Below are positions 7,412 to 15,412 of a stretch of 23,053 nucleotides of DNA, piece after piece. Numbering within the stretch: the stretch's first letter is position 1; the number at the start of each line of letters is the position of its first letter. The stretch lies in assembly GCA_015655035.1 (NCBI GenBank), contig JAATFS010000469.1:1-23053 (forward strand). Direction: 5' to 3'. The notes under the pieces were generated by a model. That model was not told where the DNA came from and did not search any database. It saw only the letters and a list, made by a program, of their open reading frames with translations. The position numbers and the translations under genes were made by a program. This stretch comes from Lysobacterales bacterium (GTDB lineage Bacteria > Pseudomonadota > Gammaproteobacteria > Xanthomonadales > Xanthomonadaceae).

Positions 7412-8242
7412 ATGGACAATCCCGCCCCTACCGACGCCCTGCTCGCACACTTGGCAAGCCTGGCCGATTGCGAACGCGCCGACGGCTTCGCCTGTATCCG
7501 CGCACGCCACGAACATGGTGCGCAATCGGTCGAACTTGCGCGTCCGCAACTGGCGATCCTGCTGCAAGGACGCCAGCAGGTCCGCAGCGCGACCCAGTCG
7601 CTGCAGTTCGCCCCGGGCGATCTGTTCCTGAGCACGCGTCGCTGCCGGGTCGACGTGATCAACCTGCCCGACCCGCACAGCGGGCGCTACCTGAGCGTAG
7701 TGATTCCACTGTGCGAAGAGGCGCTCACCGCCGCGCGCACGTTATGGAACGAACCCCTGCCAACGCCCGGCCAGGTGCTGGCACGGCTGCCGGCGGCCGC
7801 CTTCGATCGCGAGCTGCTGCAATGGCGGCAGGCCTTGCAGCAAGGCCGCTATACCGAGGCGCGCCTGGCCCTGGCGGCGTTGATAGTGGCGTTGTGCCGG
7901 CGCGGGCACGGCGCGCTGCTGTTGCCGCCCCCCCCCACCGTCGCCACGCGGGTGCGCGACCTGCTCGCCACCCAGCCGCAGCGGGCATGGCGCTCGCACG
8001 ACCTGGAAGATCATCTGAGCCTGAGCGGCGCCACCTTGCGCCGCCATCTGTCGGCCGAACACACCACGCTGCGTGCGCTGATCACCGAGGCACGCCTCGC
8101 GCATGCGATGGAGCTGCTCTACACCACCCGTTGGCCGCTCAAGACCGTGGCCGCGCACGCCGGCTACCGCTCCACCCGCAGCTTCAGCCAGCGTTTCCGG
8201 CAACGCTACGGCCTGGACCCGGCCAGCATCGGCAACAGCTAG
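7412..8242 (+). CDS. AraC-family transcriptional regulator
   Basis: A 276-residue regulator. The N-terminal half is a small beta-rich, cupin-like sensor region (for example LAILLQGRQQVRSATQSLQFAPGD, quoted here as the LAILLQGRQQ and QFAPGD ends only). The C-terminal hundred residues hold the paired helix-turn-helix of AraC proteins: WRSHDLEDHLSLSGATLRRH, then LKTVAAHAGYRSTRSFSQRF with the typical F-x-R-F-R ending. It lies 18 bases downstream of the transporter and 96 bases upstream of the metallo-hydrolase. A pair of direct repeats begins two bases after its stop codon, which suggests that it controls the downstream gene. The inducer is unknown. The ATG has only a weak CAGG ribosome site. Confidence 0.92.
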   Translation: MDNPAPTDALLAHLASLADCERADGFACIRARHEHGAQSVELARPQLAILLQGRQQVRSATQSLQFAPGDLFLSTRRCRVDVINLPDPHSGRYLSVVIPLCEEALTAARTLWNEPLPTPGQVLARLPAAAFDRELLQWRQALQQGRYTEARLALAALIVALCRRGHGALLLPPPPTVATRVRDLLATQPQRAWRSHDLEDHLSLSGATLRRHLSAEHTTLRALITEARLAHAMELLYTTRWPLKTVAAHAGYRSTRSFSQRFRQRYGLDPASIGNS

Positions 8243-8244
8243 GC

Positions 8245-8282
8245 GAGCGTTTCGCGCCGCCGAATGAGCGAATCGCGCCGCC
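8245..8282 (+). promoter_or_regulatory. 17-4-17 bp direct repeat, candidate AraC-type operator
   Basis: GAGCGTTTCGCGCCGCC (8245-8261) is repeated as GAGCGAATCGCGCCGCC (8266-8282). The copies match at 15 of 17 positions, have the same orientation, and repeat every 21 bases, about two helical turns. That is the geometry of the araI1-I2 half sites bound by AraC dimers. The site starts just after the AraC-type gene and ends 55 bases before the metallo-hydrolase start. Function is inferred from geometry and position. A clear -10 element downstream is not visible. Confidence 0.6.
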
Positions 8283-8337
8283 ACATCCGCTCAACATGGG
8301 CACGCTGCGGCCAGGCCGCTTTCTGCTGGAGTCTTCC

Positions 8338-9315
8338 ATGCCCGTCCCCGTATTGCGCCCGCTATTGCTGCTGGCGCTGTCCACCTCCGCTGCGATGGCC
8401 CAGGCGGCCGCCCCGCAGGACCAACAGGCGCCCGGATTCTATCGCCAGGTCATCGGCTCGCTGCACGTCACCGCCTTGTTCGACGGCGTGGTGGCCATGC
8501 CACGCCGGCAATTGCTGAACATCGACCCCGCCCAGACCGATCGCCTACTCGATCATCGCTATATCCCCGAAAGCCCCGACGGCCTGCAGACCTCGGTCAA
8601 CGCCTTTCTGATCCAGCAGGGCGGCCAGCTCACCCTGGTCGACACCGGCACCGCGAACTGCTTCGGACCCGCCCTGGGCCAGGTGGCAGCGAATCTTCGC
8701 GCGGCCGGCCATGACCCCGCCGAGGTCGACGACGTGCTGCTGACCCACGCCCATCCCGATCACATGTGCGGCCTGCTCGACGCGCAAGGCCACCCGGTCT
8801 ATCCGAACGCCACGGTGTGGCTGTCCGAAGCCGATGCCGCCTACTGGCTGGATCCGGCCTCGGCCGCCGGCGCGCCGGCGATGCTCAAGCCCGCCTTCCC
8901 GATGGCACGCGCGGCGGCCGCACCGTATCAGGCCCAGGGTCGGTTGAAGCGCTTCGGCCCCGGCGATGCGCTGCCCGCCGGAGTCACGGTACTGGACTCG
9001 CGAGGGCATACCCCTGGCCACGTGTCCTACCGCTTCGACGGCGGCGCCAACGCGCAACTGCTGGTGTGGGGCGATCTCGTGCATTACCACGCGGTGCAGT
9101 TCACGCGCCCGGAAGCCTCGTACGAAGCGGACAGCAACCGCGCCCAGGCGATCGCCTCGCGCAAGCGGCTGATGGCGCAGGCCGCTGATGCGCGCTGGTG
9201 GGTCGCCGGTGCGCACCTGCCGTTTCCCGGCCTGGGCCACGTGCGCCGCGACGGCCAGGCCTTCGCCTGGGTGCCGGGCGAATTCACGCCGCTGCCAGTC
9301 TCCCCAGTGAAATGA
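8338..9315 (+). CDS. Secreted metallo-beta-lactamase-fold hydrolase
   Basis: A 325-residue protein with a signal peptide (hydrophobic core 9-20, likely cleavage after AMAQA) and a complete MBL metal site. This comprises HAHPDH at 137-142, His228 in GHTPGHVSY, Asp246 in VWGDLVH and His293 in GAHLPFPG. It should bind two metals and hydrolyse an ester, lactone, amide or thioester in the periplasm. The pattern resembles the broad lactonase-like group of MBL proteins rather than true beta-lactamases, and the substrate cannot be read. The start at 8338 has GGAG seven bases upstream; an in-frame ATG at 8296 would extend the signal peptide and is less likely. The AraC-type regulator and the direct repeat lie just upstream, so regulated expression is likely. 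Confidence 0.9.
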   Translation: MPVPVLRPLLLLALSTSAAMAQAAAPQDQQAPGFYRQVIGSLHVTALFDGVVAMPRRQLLNIDPAQTDRLLDHRYIPESPDGLQTSVNAFLIQQGGQLTLVDTGTANCFGPALGQVAANLRAAGHDPAEVDDVLLTHAHPDHMCGLLDAQGHPVYPNATVWLSEADAAYWLDPASAAGAPAMLKPAFPMARAAAAPYQAQGRLKRFGPGDALPAGVTVLDSRGHTPGHVSYRFDGGANAQLLVWGDLVHYHAVQFTRPEASYEADSNRAQAIASRKRLMAQAADARWWVAGAHLPFPGLGHVRRDGQAFAWVPGEFTPLPVSPVK

Positions 9316-9319
9316 CGGC

Positions 9320-9348
9320 CCCGCCGCGTCCGTCGCGGATGCGGCGGG
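9320..9348. terminator. Hairpin between convergent genes
   Basis: A 13-bp stem, perfect apart from one G-T pair, joins 9320-9332 to 9336-9348 around a TCG loop. It sits in the 39-bp space between the convergent metallo-hydrolase and engB genes. It lacks a T tract, so it may act as a weak bidirectional terminator or an mRNA 3'-end stabiliser. Confidence 0.55.
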
Positions 9349-9354
9349 CCTGAC

Positions 9355-9978
<624 letters not shown>

Positions 9979-10027
9979 CCGCCTAGGATCGCACGTTCGG
10001 CGCCCGGCGTTTTTGCTGCGGTGTTCG

Positions 10028-10057
10028 TTGACCGTGGCACAAACCGGCAGTGATAAT
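10028..10057 (+). promoter_or_regulatory. Sigma70-type promoter for cytochrome c4 gene
   Basis: TTGACC at 10028-10033 and GATAAT at 10052-10057 each differ from consensus at one base and are 18 bases apart. Transcription would begin near 10064, leaving a leader of about 58 bases. Confidence 0.55.
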
Positions 10058-10121
10058 CCGGCGCGCCTGCCAAAACCGGCATCAGCCGCCTCGCGGGCCA
10101 GGTCATACGGAGCTCTAGCTG

Positions 10122-10925
10122 ATGCGCCACGCTCGCGTTCTTGCCTTTTCCGTCATTGCGATCCCGGTCATCGCCGCAGTCGCTTTGGCGCAGTCGGCGG
10201 TAACCCCTATCCCGGACAATGCCCCGGTGCGCATCGTTCCCCTGGAAGTGGACCTGTCCAAGACCAACTGGGGCGATCCCCAGGCCGGGCAAGCCAAGGC
10301 CGCCGCCTGCGCCGCCTGCCACGGCCCGGACGGCAACCCTGCGGTACCGATGTATCCGCGCATCGCCGGCCAGAGCGAGCGCTATATCGCCCGCCAGATA
10401 GCCCTGATCGCCAACGGCCAGCGCAGCAGCGGCGCGGTCGCGGCGATGGTGCCGTTCGTGCAGGAGCTGACCGCACAGGACATGCGCGACCTCGGGGCCT
10501 GGTTCGCCAGCCAGAAGGCCGGCGCCGGCATTGCCGACGACACCGTGGTCGCCGAGGGCCCGTACAAGGACATGAAGTTCTACGAGATCGGGCAAAAGCT
10601 CTATCGCGGCGGCGACAGCGCGCGCGGCATCCCCGCCTGCATGGCCTGCCACGGCCCCAGCGGCGCCGGCAACCCCGGCCCGGCCTACCCCCATATCGGT
10701 GGCCAGCAGGCCGAGTACGTGGCGCGGCGGCTGCAGGAATACCAGGCCGGCGCCACCCAGGAAAAAGACCCGGCCCTGTTCAACATCATGGCGCAGGTCA
10801 CGCATGCGCTGACCGAGCAGGAAATCCAGGCACTGGCCAGCTACCTGCAAGGCCTGCATGATCGTGCCGACGACGAGGCCGCCGCCGCTAATCAGCCCCC
10901 GGTCACCGCGCCCGCGCGATCCTGA
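10122..10925 (+). CDS. Di-haem cytochrome c4
   Basis: A 267-residue exported protein with a Sec signal peptide (about 1-23, ending ALAQ) and two c-type haem sites: CAACH (63-67) and CMACH (173-177). Each half has a likely axial methionine, Met109 in AAMVPF and Met223 in NIMAQVT. The halves resemble each other, as expected for the duplicated fold of cytochrome c4, a periplasmic electron carrier to terminal oxidases. The tail after about 245 is an Ala/Pro-rich extension. GGAG upstream of the ATG supports the start. The gene has its own promoter and is followed by an intrinsic terminator, then by two DsbA genes. Covalent haem attachment needs reduced cysteines, so the neighbouring thiol genes are a sensible context. 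Confidence 0.95.
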   Translation: MRHARVLAFSVIAIPVIAAVALAQSAVTPIPDNAPVRIVPLEVDLSKTNWGDPQAGQAKAAACAACHGPDGNPAVPMYPRIAGQSERYIARQIALIANGQRSSGAVAAMVPFVQELTAQDMRDLGAWFASQKAGAGIADDTVVAEGPYKDMKFYEIGQKLYRGGDSARGIPACMACHGPSGAGNPGPAYPHIGGQQAEYVARRLQEYQAGATQEKDPALFNIMAQVTHALTEQEIQALASYLQGLHDRADDEAAAANQPPVTAPARS

Positions 10926-10966
10926 ACCAACGACCGTCGCTGCGGTCGAAGCACTGCGATCCCCGC

Positions 10967-10997
10967 AACGCTGGTCTACGGGCCAGCGTTCGTTTTT
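10967..10997 (+). terminator. Intrinsic terminator after cytochrome c4
   Basis: AACGCTGG (10967-10974) and CCAGCGTT (10983-10990) form a perfect 8-bp stem with an 8-base loop, followed by CG and five T (10993-10997). It should end most transcripts before dsbA, so dsbA expression may depend on read-through or its own promoter. Confidence 0.8.
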
Positions 10998-11025
10998 CCC
11001 GGAACCGATTCCCCACGGAGACCCC

Positions 11026-11676
11026 ATGAAATTGCCATCCCGACTCTCTTTCCTGCTGCTGGCGCTGCTGCCGTGGTCGGTCTTTGCGGCCAATAGCACG
11101 CCACCGGTCGCCGGCGAGGACTACATCGAGATCGACGGAGGCCAGCCGTTCGCGCCGCTGGATGGCAAGGTCGAGGTGGTGGAGGTGTTCGGCTACACCT
11201 GCCCGCACTGCGCCCACTTCGAGCCGCAGTTGCAGGCCTGGAGCGCCAAGCAGCCCAGCTACGTGCGGGTCACCCCGTTACCGGGCGTGTTCGGCGGCAC
11301 CTGGGACGCCTTCGCCCGCGCCTATTACGCCGCCGACGTGCTGGGCGTGGCCAAGCGCAGCCATCTGGCGATGTTCCAGGCCATCCACGACCAGCACAGC
11401 ATGCCGGCGCAGAACGTATCGCCGCAGGAACTGGCCACGTTCTACACCGCCTATGGGGTACAGCCGCAGCGCTTCATCGACACGCTGAAGAGCCCGCAGG
11501 TGGAGGCCAAGGTCAAGGCGGCGCGTGACTTTGCCGTGCGCAGCCAGATTCCCGGCACCCCGGCGGTGATCGTCAACGGCCGCTACCTGGTACGCGCCCG
11601 CACGTTCGAACAGGTCCTGAGCGTCACGGACTATCTGATCGCACGTGAACGCACCCCCGCTGGCACGGCGCGGTAA
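11026..11676 (+). CDS. dsbA: Periplasmic thiol:disulfide oxidoreductase DsbA (first copy)
   Basis: A 216-residue thioredoxin-fold protein with a Sec signal peptide (about 1-21, cleaved near VFA-A). The active site CPHC (Cys59-Cys62) in EVFGYTCPHCAHF is identical to that of E. coli DsbA, and the cis-proline loop is IPGTPAVIVNG (Pro179). It forms disulfides in newly exported proteins. The frame is open further upstream, but the ATG at 11026 has GGAG seven bases before it and begins a proper signal peptide. A close paralogue follows 109 bases downstream, so this is a tandem duplication; a tandem DsbA pair is also known from Xylella, in the same family. The membrane partner DsbB is not in the window. 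Confidence 0.95.
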   Translation: MKLPSRLSFLLLALLPWSVFAANSTPPVAGEDYIEIDGGQPFAPLDGKVEVVEVFGYTCPHCAHFEPQLQAWSAKQPSYVRVTPLPGVFGGTWDAFARAYYAADVLGVAKRSHLAMFQAIHDQHSMPAQNVSPQELATFYTAYGVQPQRFIDTLKSPQVEAKVKAARDFAVRSQIPGTPAVIVNGRYLVRARTFEQVLSVTDYLIARERTPAGTAR

Positions 11677-11734
11677 CGCTTTGTTGCGTTGTGCGTAACC
11701 GCCGCGGACGGTCAGCATGGCATCATGGGCTGTT

Positions 11735-11761
11735 GCCACGACGCGTGGCCGGCTGCCTTTT
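11735..11761 (+). terminator. Weak hairpin between the two dsbA genes
   Basis: GCCACG (11735-11740) pairs with CGTGGC (11744-11749) around ACG, with a short T run at 11758-11761. It is possibly an attenuating terminator. The stem is only 6 bp and the spacing to the T run is poor. Confidence 0.3.
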
Positions 11762-11785
11762 AGTTCCTCGCTGGAGATCCATTCG

Positions 11786-12601
11786 ATGAAGACCCGCTTT
11801 GCCCTGACCTTGATGGCGTTATTGCCGATTCTCGTCGCCTGCAAGGCGCAGGATGGCAGTGCCGACACCGCGCCGGCCGCGACCACGGCACCCGCCGAAG
11901 CCGCCGCGCCGGCCGATACAGCCGCCAGCGCCAAGAGCGCCGCCAGCACCCAAGCCGCCGAGCCGGCTCCTGCTGCCGAATCCGCCGCCGCGTCACCGGC
12001 CCCGGCAAGCGCGCCGCATGGCCCCGATCCGGTGGCCGGCACCGATTACATCGACATCGAAGGTGGCCAGCCGTTCCTGCCGGCCGCCGGCAAGATCGAA
12101 GTCGCCGAGATCTTCGGCTACGTCTGCCCCGCCTGCGCCGGCTTCCAGCCGCTGGTTGGCCCGTGGAAGGCCGGCCTGCCGTCGGACGTGCACTTCGTCT
12201 ACGTACCGGCGATGTTCGGCGGCACCTGGGACGACTATGCCCGCGCCTTCTATGCCGCCGAGAGCCTGGGCGTGCTGGACAAGACCCACGACGCGCTGTA
12301 CCAGGCGATCCACGTCGACCACACCCTGAAGGGCGAGCGCGGCCGCGATTCGGTACAGGACATCGCCGGTTTCTATGCCAAGTACGGCGTGGATCCGAAG
12401 CAGTTCGCCGACACCATGACCAGCTTCGGCGTCTCGGCCAAGACCAACCGCGCCAAGCAGTTCGCCGCACGCAGCAAGATCACCGGCACGCCATCGCTGA
12501 TCGTCAACGGCAAGTACCTGGTCAAGGGCAGCAGCTATCCCGACATGCTGCGCATCGCCGATCACCTGATCGCGCGCGAACGTGCGGCTGCGGCGAAGTA
12601 A
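11786..12601 (+). CDS. DsbA-family lipoprotein (second copy)
   Basis: A 271-residue paralogue of the preceding DsbA; both share DYI-I-GGQPF, FGGTWD-(Y/F)AR and the C-terminal (D/H)(Y/H)LIARER block. The differences are clear. The N-terminus ends in the lipobox LVAC (Cys19), so it should be membrane-anchored. Residues 21-80 are a low-complexity Ala/Pro/Thr/Ser linker that would hold the catalytic domain away from the membrane. The active site is CPAC (Cys114-Cys117) instead of CPHC, a change expected to lower the redox potential relative to DsbA. The cis-proline is Pro236 in ITGTPSLIVNG. GGAG precedes the ATG at 11786. Lipid-anchored DsbA proteins exist in Neisseria. Division of labour with the soluble copy is inference. 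Confidence 0.93.
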   Translation: MKTRFALTLMALLPILVACKAQDGSADTAPAATTAPAEAAAPADTAASAKSAASTQAAEPAPAAESAAASPAPASAPHGPDPVAGTDYIDIEGGQPFLPAAGKIEVAEIFGYVCPACAGFQPLVGPWKAGLPSDVHFVYVPAMFGGTWDDYARAFYAAESLGVLDKTHDALYQAIHVDHTLKGERGRDSVQDIAGFYAKYGVDPKQFADTMTSFGVSAKTNRAKQFAARSKITGTPSLIVNGKYLVKGSSYPDMLRIADHLIARERAAAAK

Positions 12602-12620
12602 CACGACCGCCAGAATTCTC

Positions 12621-13388
12621 GTGACCGTTCCTGAAACACGCACCCTGCGGGTGCTGACCGCCAACATCCAGGCCGGCTCCAGCACCCGCCGCTATAGCGA
12701 CTACGTGACACGCAGCTGGTCGCACGCGCTACCGATAGGCAGCAAGCGCACCAGCCTGGATACGATTGCCAAGCTTGCCGGCGAACGCGATATCGTCGGC
12801 CTGCAGGAAAGCGATCCTGGCAGCCTGCGCTCGGGCTTCACCAATCAGACTCACTATCTGGCCGAGCGCGCCGGCTTCAACTACTGGAGCCACCAGCCGA
12901 ACCGGCGCATGGGCGGGGTCGCCTCCAGCGCCAACGGCTTGCTCAGCAAGCTCGAACCACTGGAAGTACAGGACCATGCCCTGCCCGGCCGCATCGGCGG
13001 GCGAGGCGTGCTGCTGGCCAAGTTCGGCGAAGGCCGCGAGGGCCTGGCGGTAGCGGTGGCGCACCTGTCGTTGGGCGCCAACTCGCGGCTCGCGCAGCTG
13101 GCCTTCATCGCCGAACTATTGTCCGACCACCCCAACGCCATCCTGATGGGCGATTTCAACTGCGTCGCCGACCGTCCCGAGATGCAGGTGCTGTACCGGC
13201 AGACCACGCTGCAACCGCCGGACTGCATCGTGCCCAGCTTCCCGAGCTGGCGGCCGGAGCGCGCGATCGACCATATCCTGGTCAGCGGCGGGCTGCCGAT
13301 CGAGCGGACCGAGGCGATCCCGGCCGCATTTTCCGACCACCTCGCCATCGGCATGGACGTGGCTGTGCCGCAGAAGCTGTTGCGGTAG
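12621..13388 (+). CDS. Endonuclease/exonuclease/phosphatase-family protein
   Basis: A 255-residue protein with the full set of EEP-superfamily motifs: TANIQ (Asn15), GLQES (Glu63), AHLSLG (His148), MGDFNC (Asp178, Asn180), IDHIL (Asp217) and SDHLAI (Asp239, His240). These bind Mg2+ and cleave phosphodiester or phosphomonoester bonds. Substrates in this superfamily range from DNA to phospholipids and inositol phosphates, so the exact role is open. No signal peptide is seen, and the likely location is the cytoplasm. I chose the GTG at 12621, which follows the lipoprotein DsbA stop by 19 bases. An earlier GTG at 12582 would overlap that gene and add basic residues with no homology signature. It probably shares a transcript with the dsbA genes. 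Confidence 0.88.
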   Translation: MTVPETRTLRVLTANIQAGSSTRRYSDYVTRSWSHALPIGSKRTSLDTIAKLAGERDIVGLQESDPGSLRSGFTNQTHYLAERAGFNYWSHQPNRRMGGVASSANGLLSKLEPLEVQDHALPGRIGGRGVLLAKFGEGREGLAVAVAHLSLGANSRLAQLAFIAELLSDHPNAILMGDFNCVADRPEMQVLYRQTTLQPPDCIVPSFPSWRPERAIDHILVSGGLPIERTEAIPAAFSDHLAIGMDVAVPQKLLR

Positions 13389-13468
13389 CAGCGCTCTGGC
13401 GGCGGCCGGACGCAAACCGCATTCATGCATCGCTCGGGGCATTCAGCCAGGTTGGGTATCATCGCGTG

Positions 13469-15412
13469 ATGAATCCGATCTTGCGCTTCGTCTGTGTCCT
13501 GGCAGTGTCTGCATGTTCCGGCGGCACGCTGCATGCCCAATCCAGCGACCCGCAGCTGGCCACGATGCGCAGTGCCATCGATGCCGCCGAGCGTGGCCAG
13601 TTCGATGCCGCACAGGCAGCAGCGCTCAGCCGCCACCCCCTGTACGGCTGGCTGGAATACGCCAACCTCAAGCGCAACATCCAGACCGTTTCCACGGTGC
13701 AAGGCCTGGATTTCCTGACCCGCTACGCCGACCAGCCGGTCGCCGAGGCCTTCCGCAAGGCGTGGCTGCCCTCGCTCGCGCGGCGCCAGGATTGGCCCAC
13801 CCTGCTCGCCAACTGGAAACCCAGCGACAACCTCGGCCTGCGCTGCGCCGAACTCAATGCGCGCCAGGCCACCGGCAAGGCCGACGCACAATGGACAAGC
13901 GATGCCCAAGCGCTATGGCGCAACGCCGGGAATGCGTTGCCGGACGCCTGCGACCCGGTGTTCGCGGTACTCGAGGCACGCGGTGACCTGAGTGATGCAC
14001 TGCGCTGGGAACGCATCGAAGCCGCCGCCGACGCACAGCAGCCGGCAGTGATGCGCGGCGCCGCGCGCGGCCTGCCCGGCGCCGATCTGGCGCTGGCCAA
14101 CGACTACGCACTGTTCGTCGACGCCCTCCATCCGCGTGCATTGAACTGGCCGAAGACCGAACGCAGCCGCCGTATCGCCGTCGATGGACTGGCGCGGCTG
14201 GCCAAGAGCGACCCGGGTGCCGCCGAGCGCCAGTTGCCGCAGTACGCTGATGCACTGGGCTTCAGTGCGGCCCAGCGCAACCAGGTGCTGTACCAGATCG
14301 CATTGTGGACAGTCGCCTCGTACCTGCCGGAATCGGCGCGCCGGCTCAATGCGGTGCCCGACGCCGCCTACGACGAGCGTCTGCACGAATGGCGCGCGCG
14401 CGAAGCGATGGCGCGCGCCGACTGGCCGGCCGCGCTGGCGGCGATCCGCAAGATGTCGGACAAGCAACGCAGCGATTCGCGCTGGCAGTATTTCGAGGCC
14501 CGCCTGATCCAGAAGACCGGTGCCAGCGGCGACGCGCAGGCGTTGTACAAAACCGCAGCGCAATCGCCCACCTTCCACGGCTTCCTGGCTGCCGACCGGC
14601 TCGAGCAGGATTACCGGCTGTGCCCCTGGCTGCCCGACGACAGCGCCCAGGCCAAGGCAACCGTCGCGCGTGACCCGGCACTGGGCCGCGCCATCGGCCT
14701 GTTCCAGATCGCCCGTCCCGGCTGGGCGGTATCGGAATGGAACGACGCAATGACCCGTTTCGACGACAACCAGCGGCGGCTGGCGGTGGAAGTGGCCGGC
14801 GACAATGGCTGGTTCGACCGCGCGGTCTTCGCGCTCGGCAAACAACCCGACGAACTGCGTCTTTACCACTTGCGCTTCCCATTGCATCACGACGCCGCGA
14901 TCCGCCGCGAAGCGGCCAGGAACGCGCTGGATCCGGCCTGGATAGCCGCCGAGATCCGCGCCGAGAGCATCTTCAATCCAAACGCGCGTTCGCCGGCCAA
15001 TGCAATGGGATTGATGCAGGTACTGCCCGGCACCGGCGCCAACGTAGCCAGAATCCAGGGCATCGCCGGCTATACCGGCGCCGCCAGCCTGTACGACGCC
15101 GACACCAACATCGCCATCGGCAGCGCCTACCTGCGCCAACTGATGGACAAGTACGGCGGCCAGCCTTACGTCACCATCGCCGCCTACAACGCCGGCCCCA
15201 CCCCGACGGCACGCTGGCAAAGCCAGCGCCCCGGCTTCGATCCCGATTTCTGGATCGAAACGATCAGCTACAAGGAAACCCGCGAATACGTCGCTCGCGT
15301 CCTCGCCTTCAGCGTGATCTACGACTGGCGCCTCAACGGCGACGCATTGCCGCTGAGCGACCGCCTGCGAGGCAAGTTCACCGACACCCGCAAAAAGATC
15401 GCCTGCCGCTAA
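13469..15412 (+). CDS. slt: Soluble lytic murein transglycosylase (Slt70 family)
   Basis: A 647-residue periplasmic enzyme that cleaves the glycan strand of peptidoglycan, forming 1,6-anhydromuramic acid. A long alpha-helical superhelix region (about 25-470) is followed by a lysozyme-like catalytic domain. That domain has EIRAESIFNPNARSPANAMG (catalytic Glu499), LMQVLPGTG, SAYLRQL and AAYNAGP, all hallmarks of the family. The export signal is ambiguous: residues 12-16 (VSAC) could act as a lipobox, or signal peptidase I could cut near LHA-Q. A GTG (13466) and an ATG (13469) adjoin; I use the ATG. There is no Shine-Dalgarno sequence, and a TATCAT hexamer (13457-13462) lies seven bases before the ATG, so the mRNA could be leaderless. 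Confidence 0.95.
   Translation: MNPILRFVCVLAVSACSGGTLHAQSSDPQLATMRSAIDAAERGQFDAAQAAALSRHPLYGWLEYANLKRNIQTVSTVQGLDFLTRYADQPVAEAFRKAWLPSLARRQDWPTLLANWKPSDNLGLRCAELNARQATGKADAQWTSDAQALWRNAGNALPDACDPVFAVLEARGDLSDALRWERIEAAADAQQPAVMRGAARGLPGADLALANDYALFVDALHPRALNWPKTERSRRIAVDGLARLAKSDPGAAERQLPQYADALGFSAAQRNQVLYQIALWTVASYLPESARRLNAVPDAAYDERLHEWRAREAMARADWPAALAAIRKMSDKQRSDSRWQYFEARLIQKTGASGDAQALYKTAAQSPTFHGFLAADRLEQDYRLCPWLPDDSAQAKATVARDPALGRAIGLFQIARPGWAVSEWNDAMTRFDDNQRRLAVEVAGDNGWFDRAVFALGKQPDELRLYHLRFPLHHDAAIRREAARNALDPAWIAAEIRAESIFNPNARSPANAMGLMQVLPGTGANVARIQGIAGYTGAASLYDADTNIAIGSAYLRQLMDKYGGQPYVTIAAYNAGPTPTARWQSQRPGFDPDFWIETISYKETREYVARVLAFSVIYDWRLNGDALPLSDRLRGKFTDTRKKIACR

Noticed and set aside
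6485..7678. Upstream extension of the gshA frame through the VIT transporter gene
   Set aside because: The extension is an open antisense frame caused by high GC; the conserved ligase sequence begins after the TTG at 6394.
7165..8337. Upstream extension of the metallo-hydrolase frame
   Set aside because: It overlaps the transporter and AraC genes in another frame and has Arg/Pro/Ala-rich content; the signal peptide and ribosome site fix the start at 8338.
13913..15220. Minus-strand ORF opposite the lytic transglycosylase
   Set aside because: It is a shadow in a GC-rich gene; the plus strand has the full catalytic domain.
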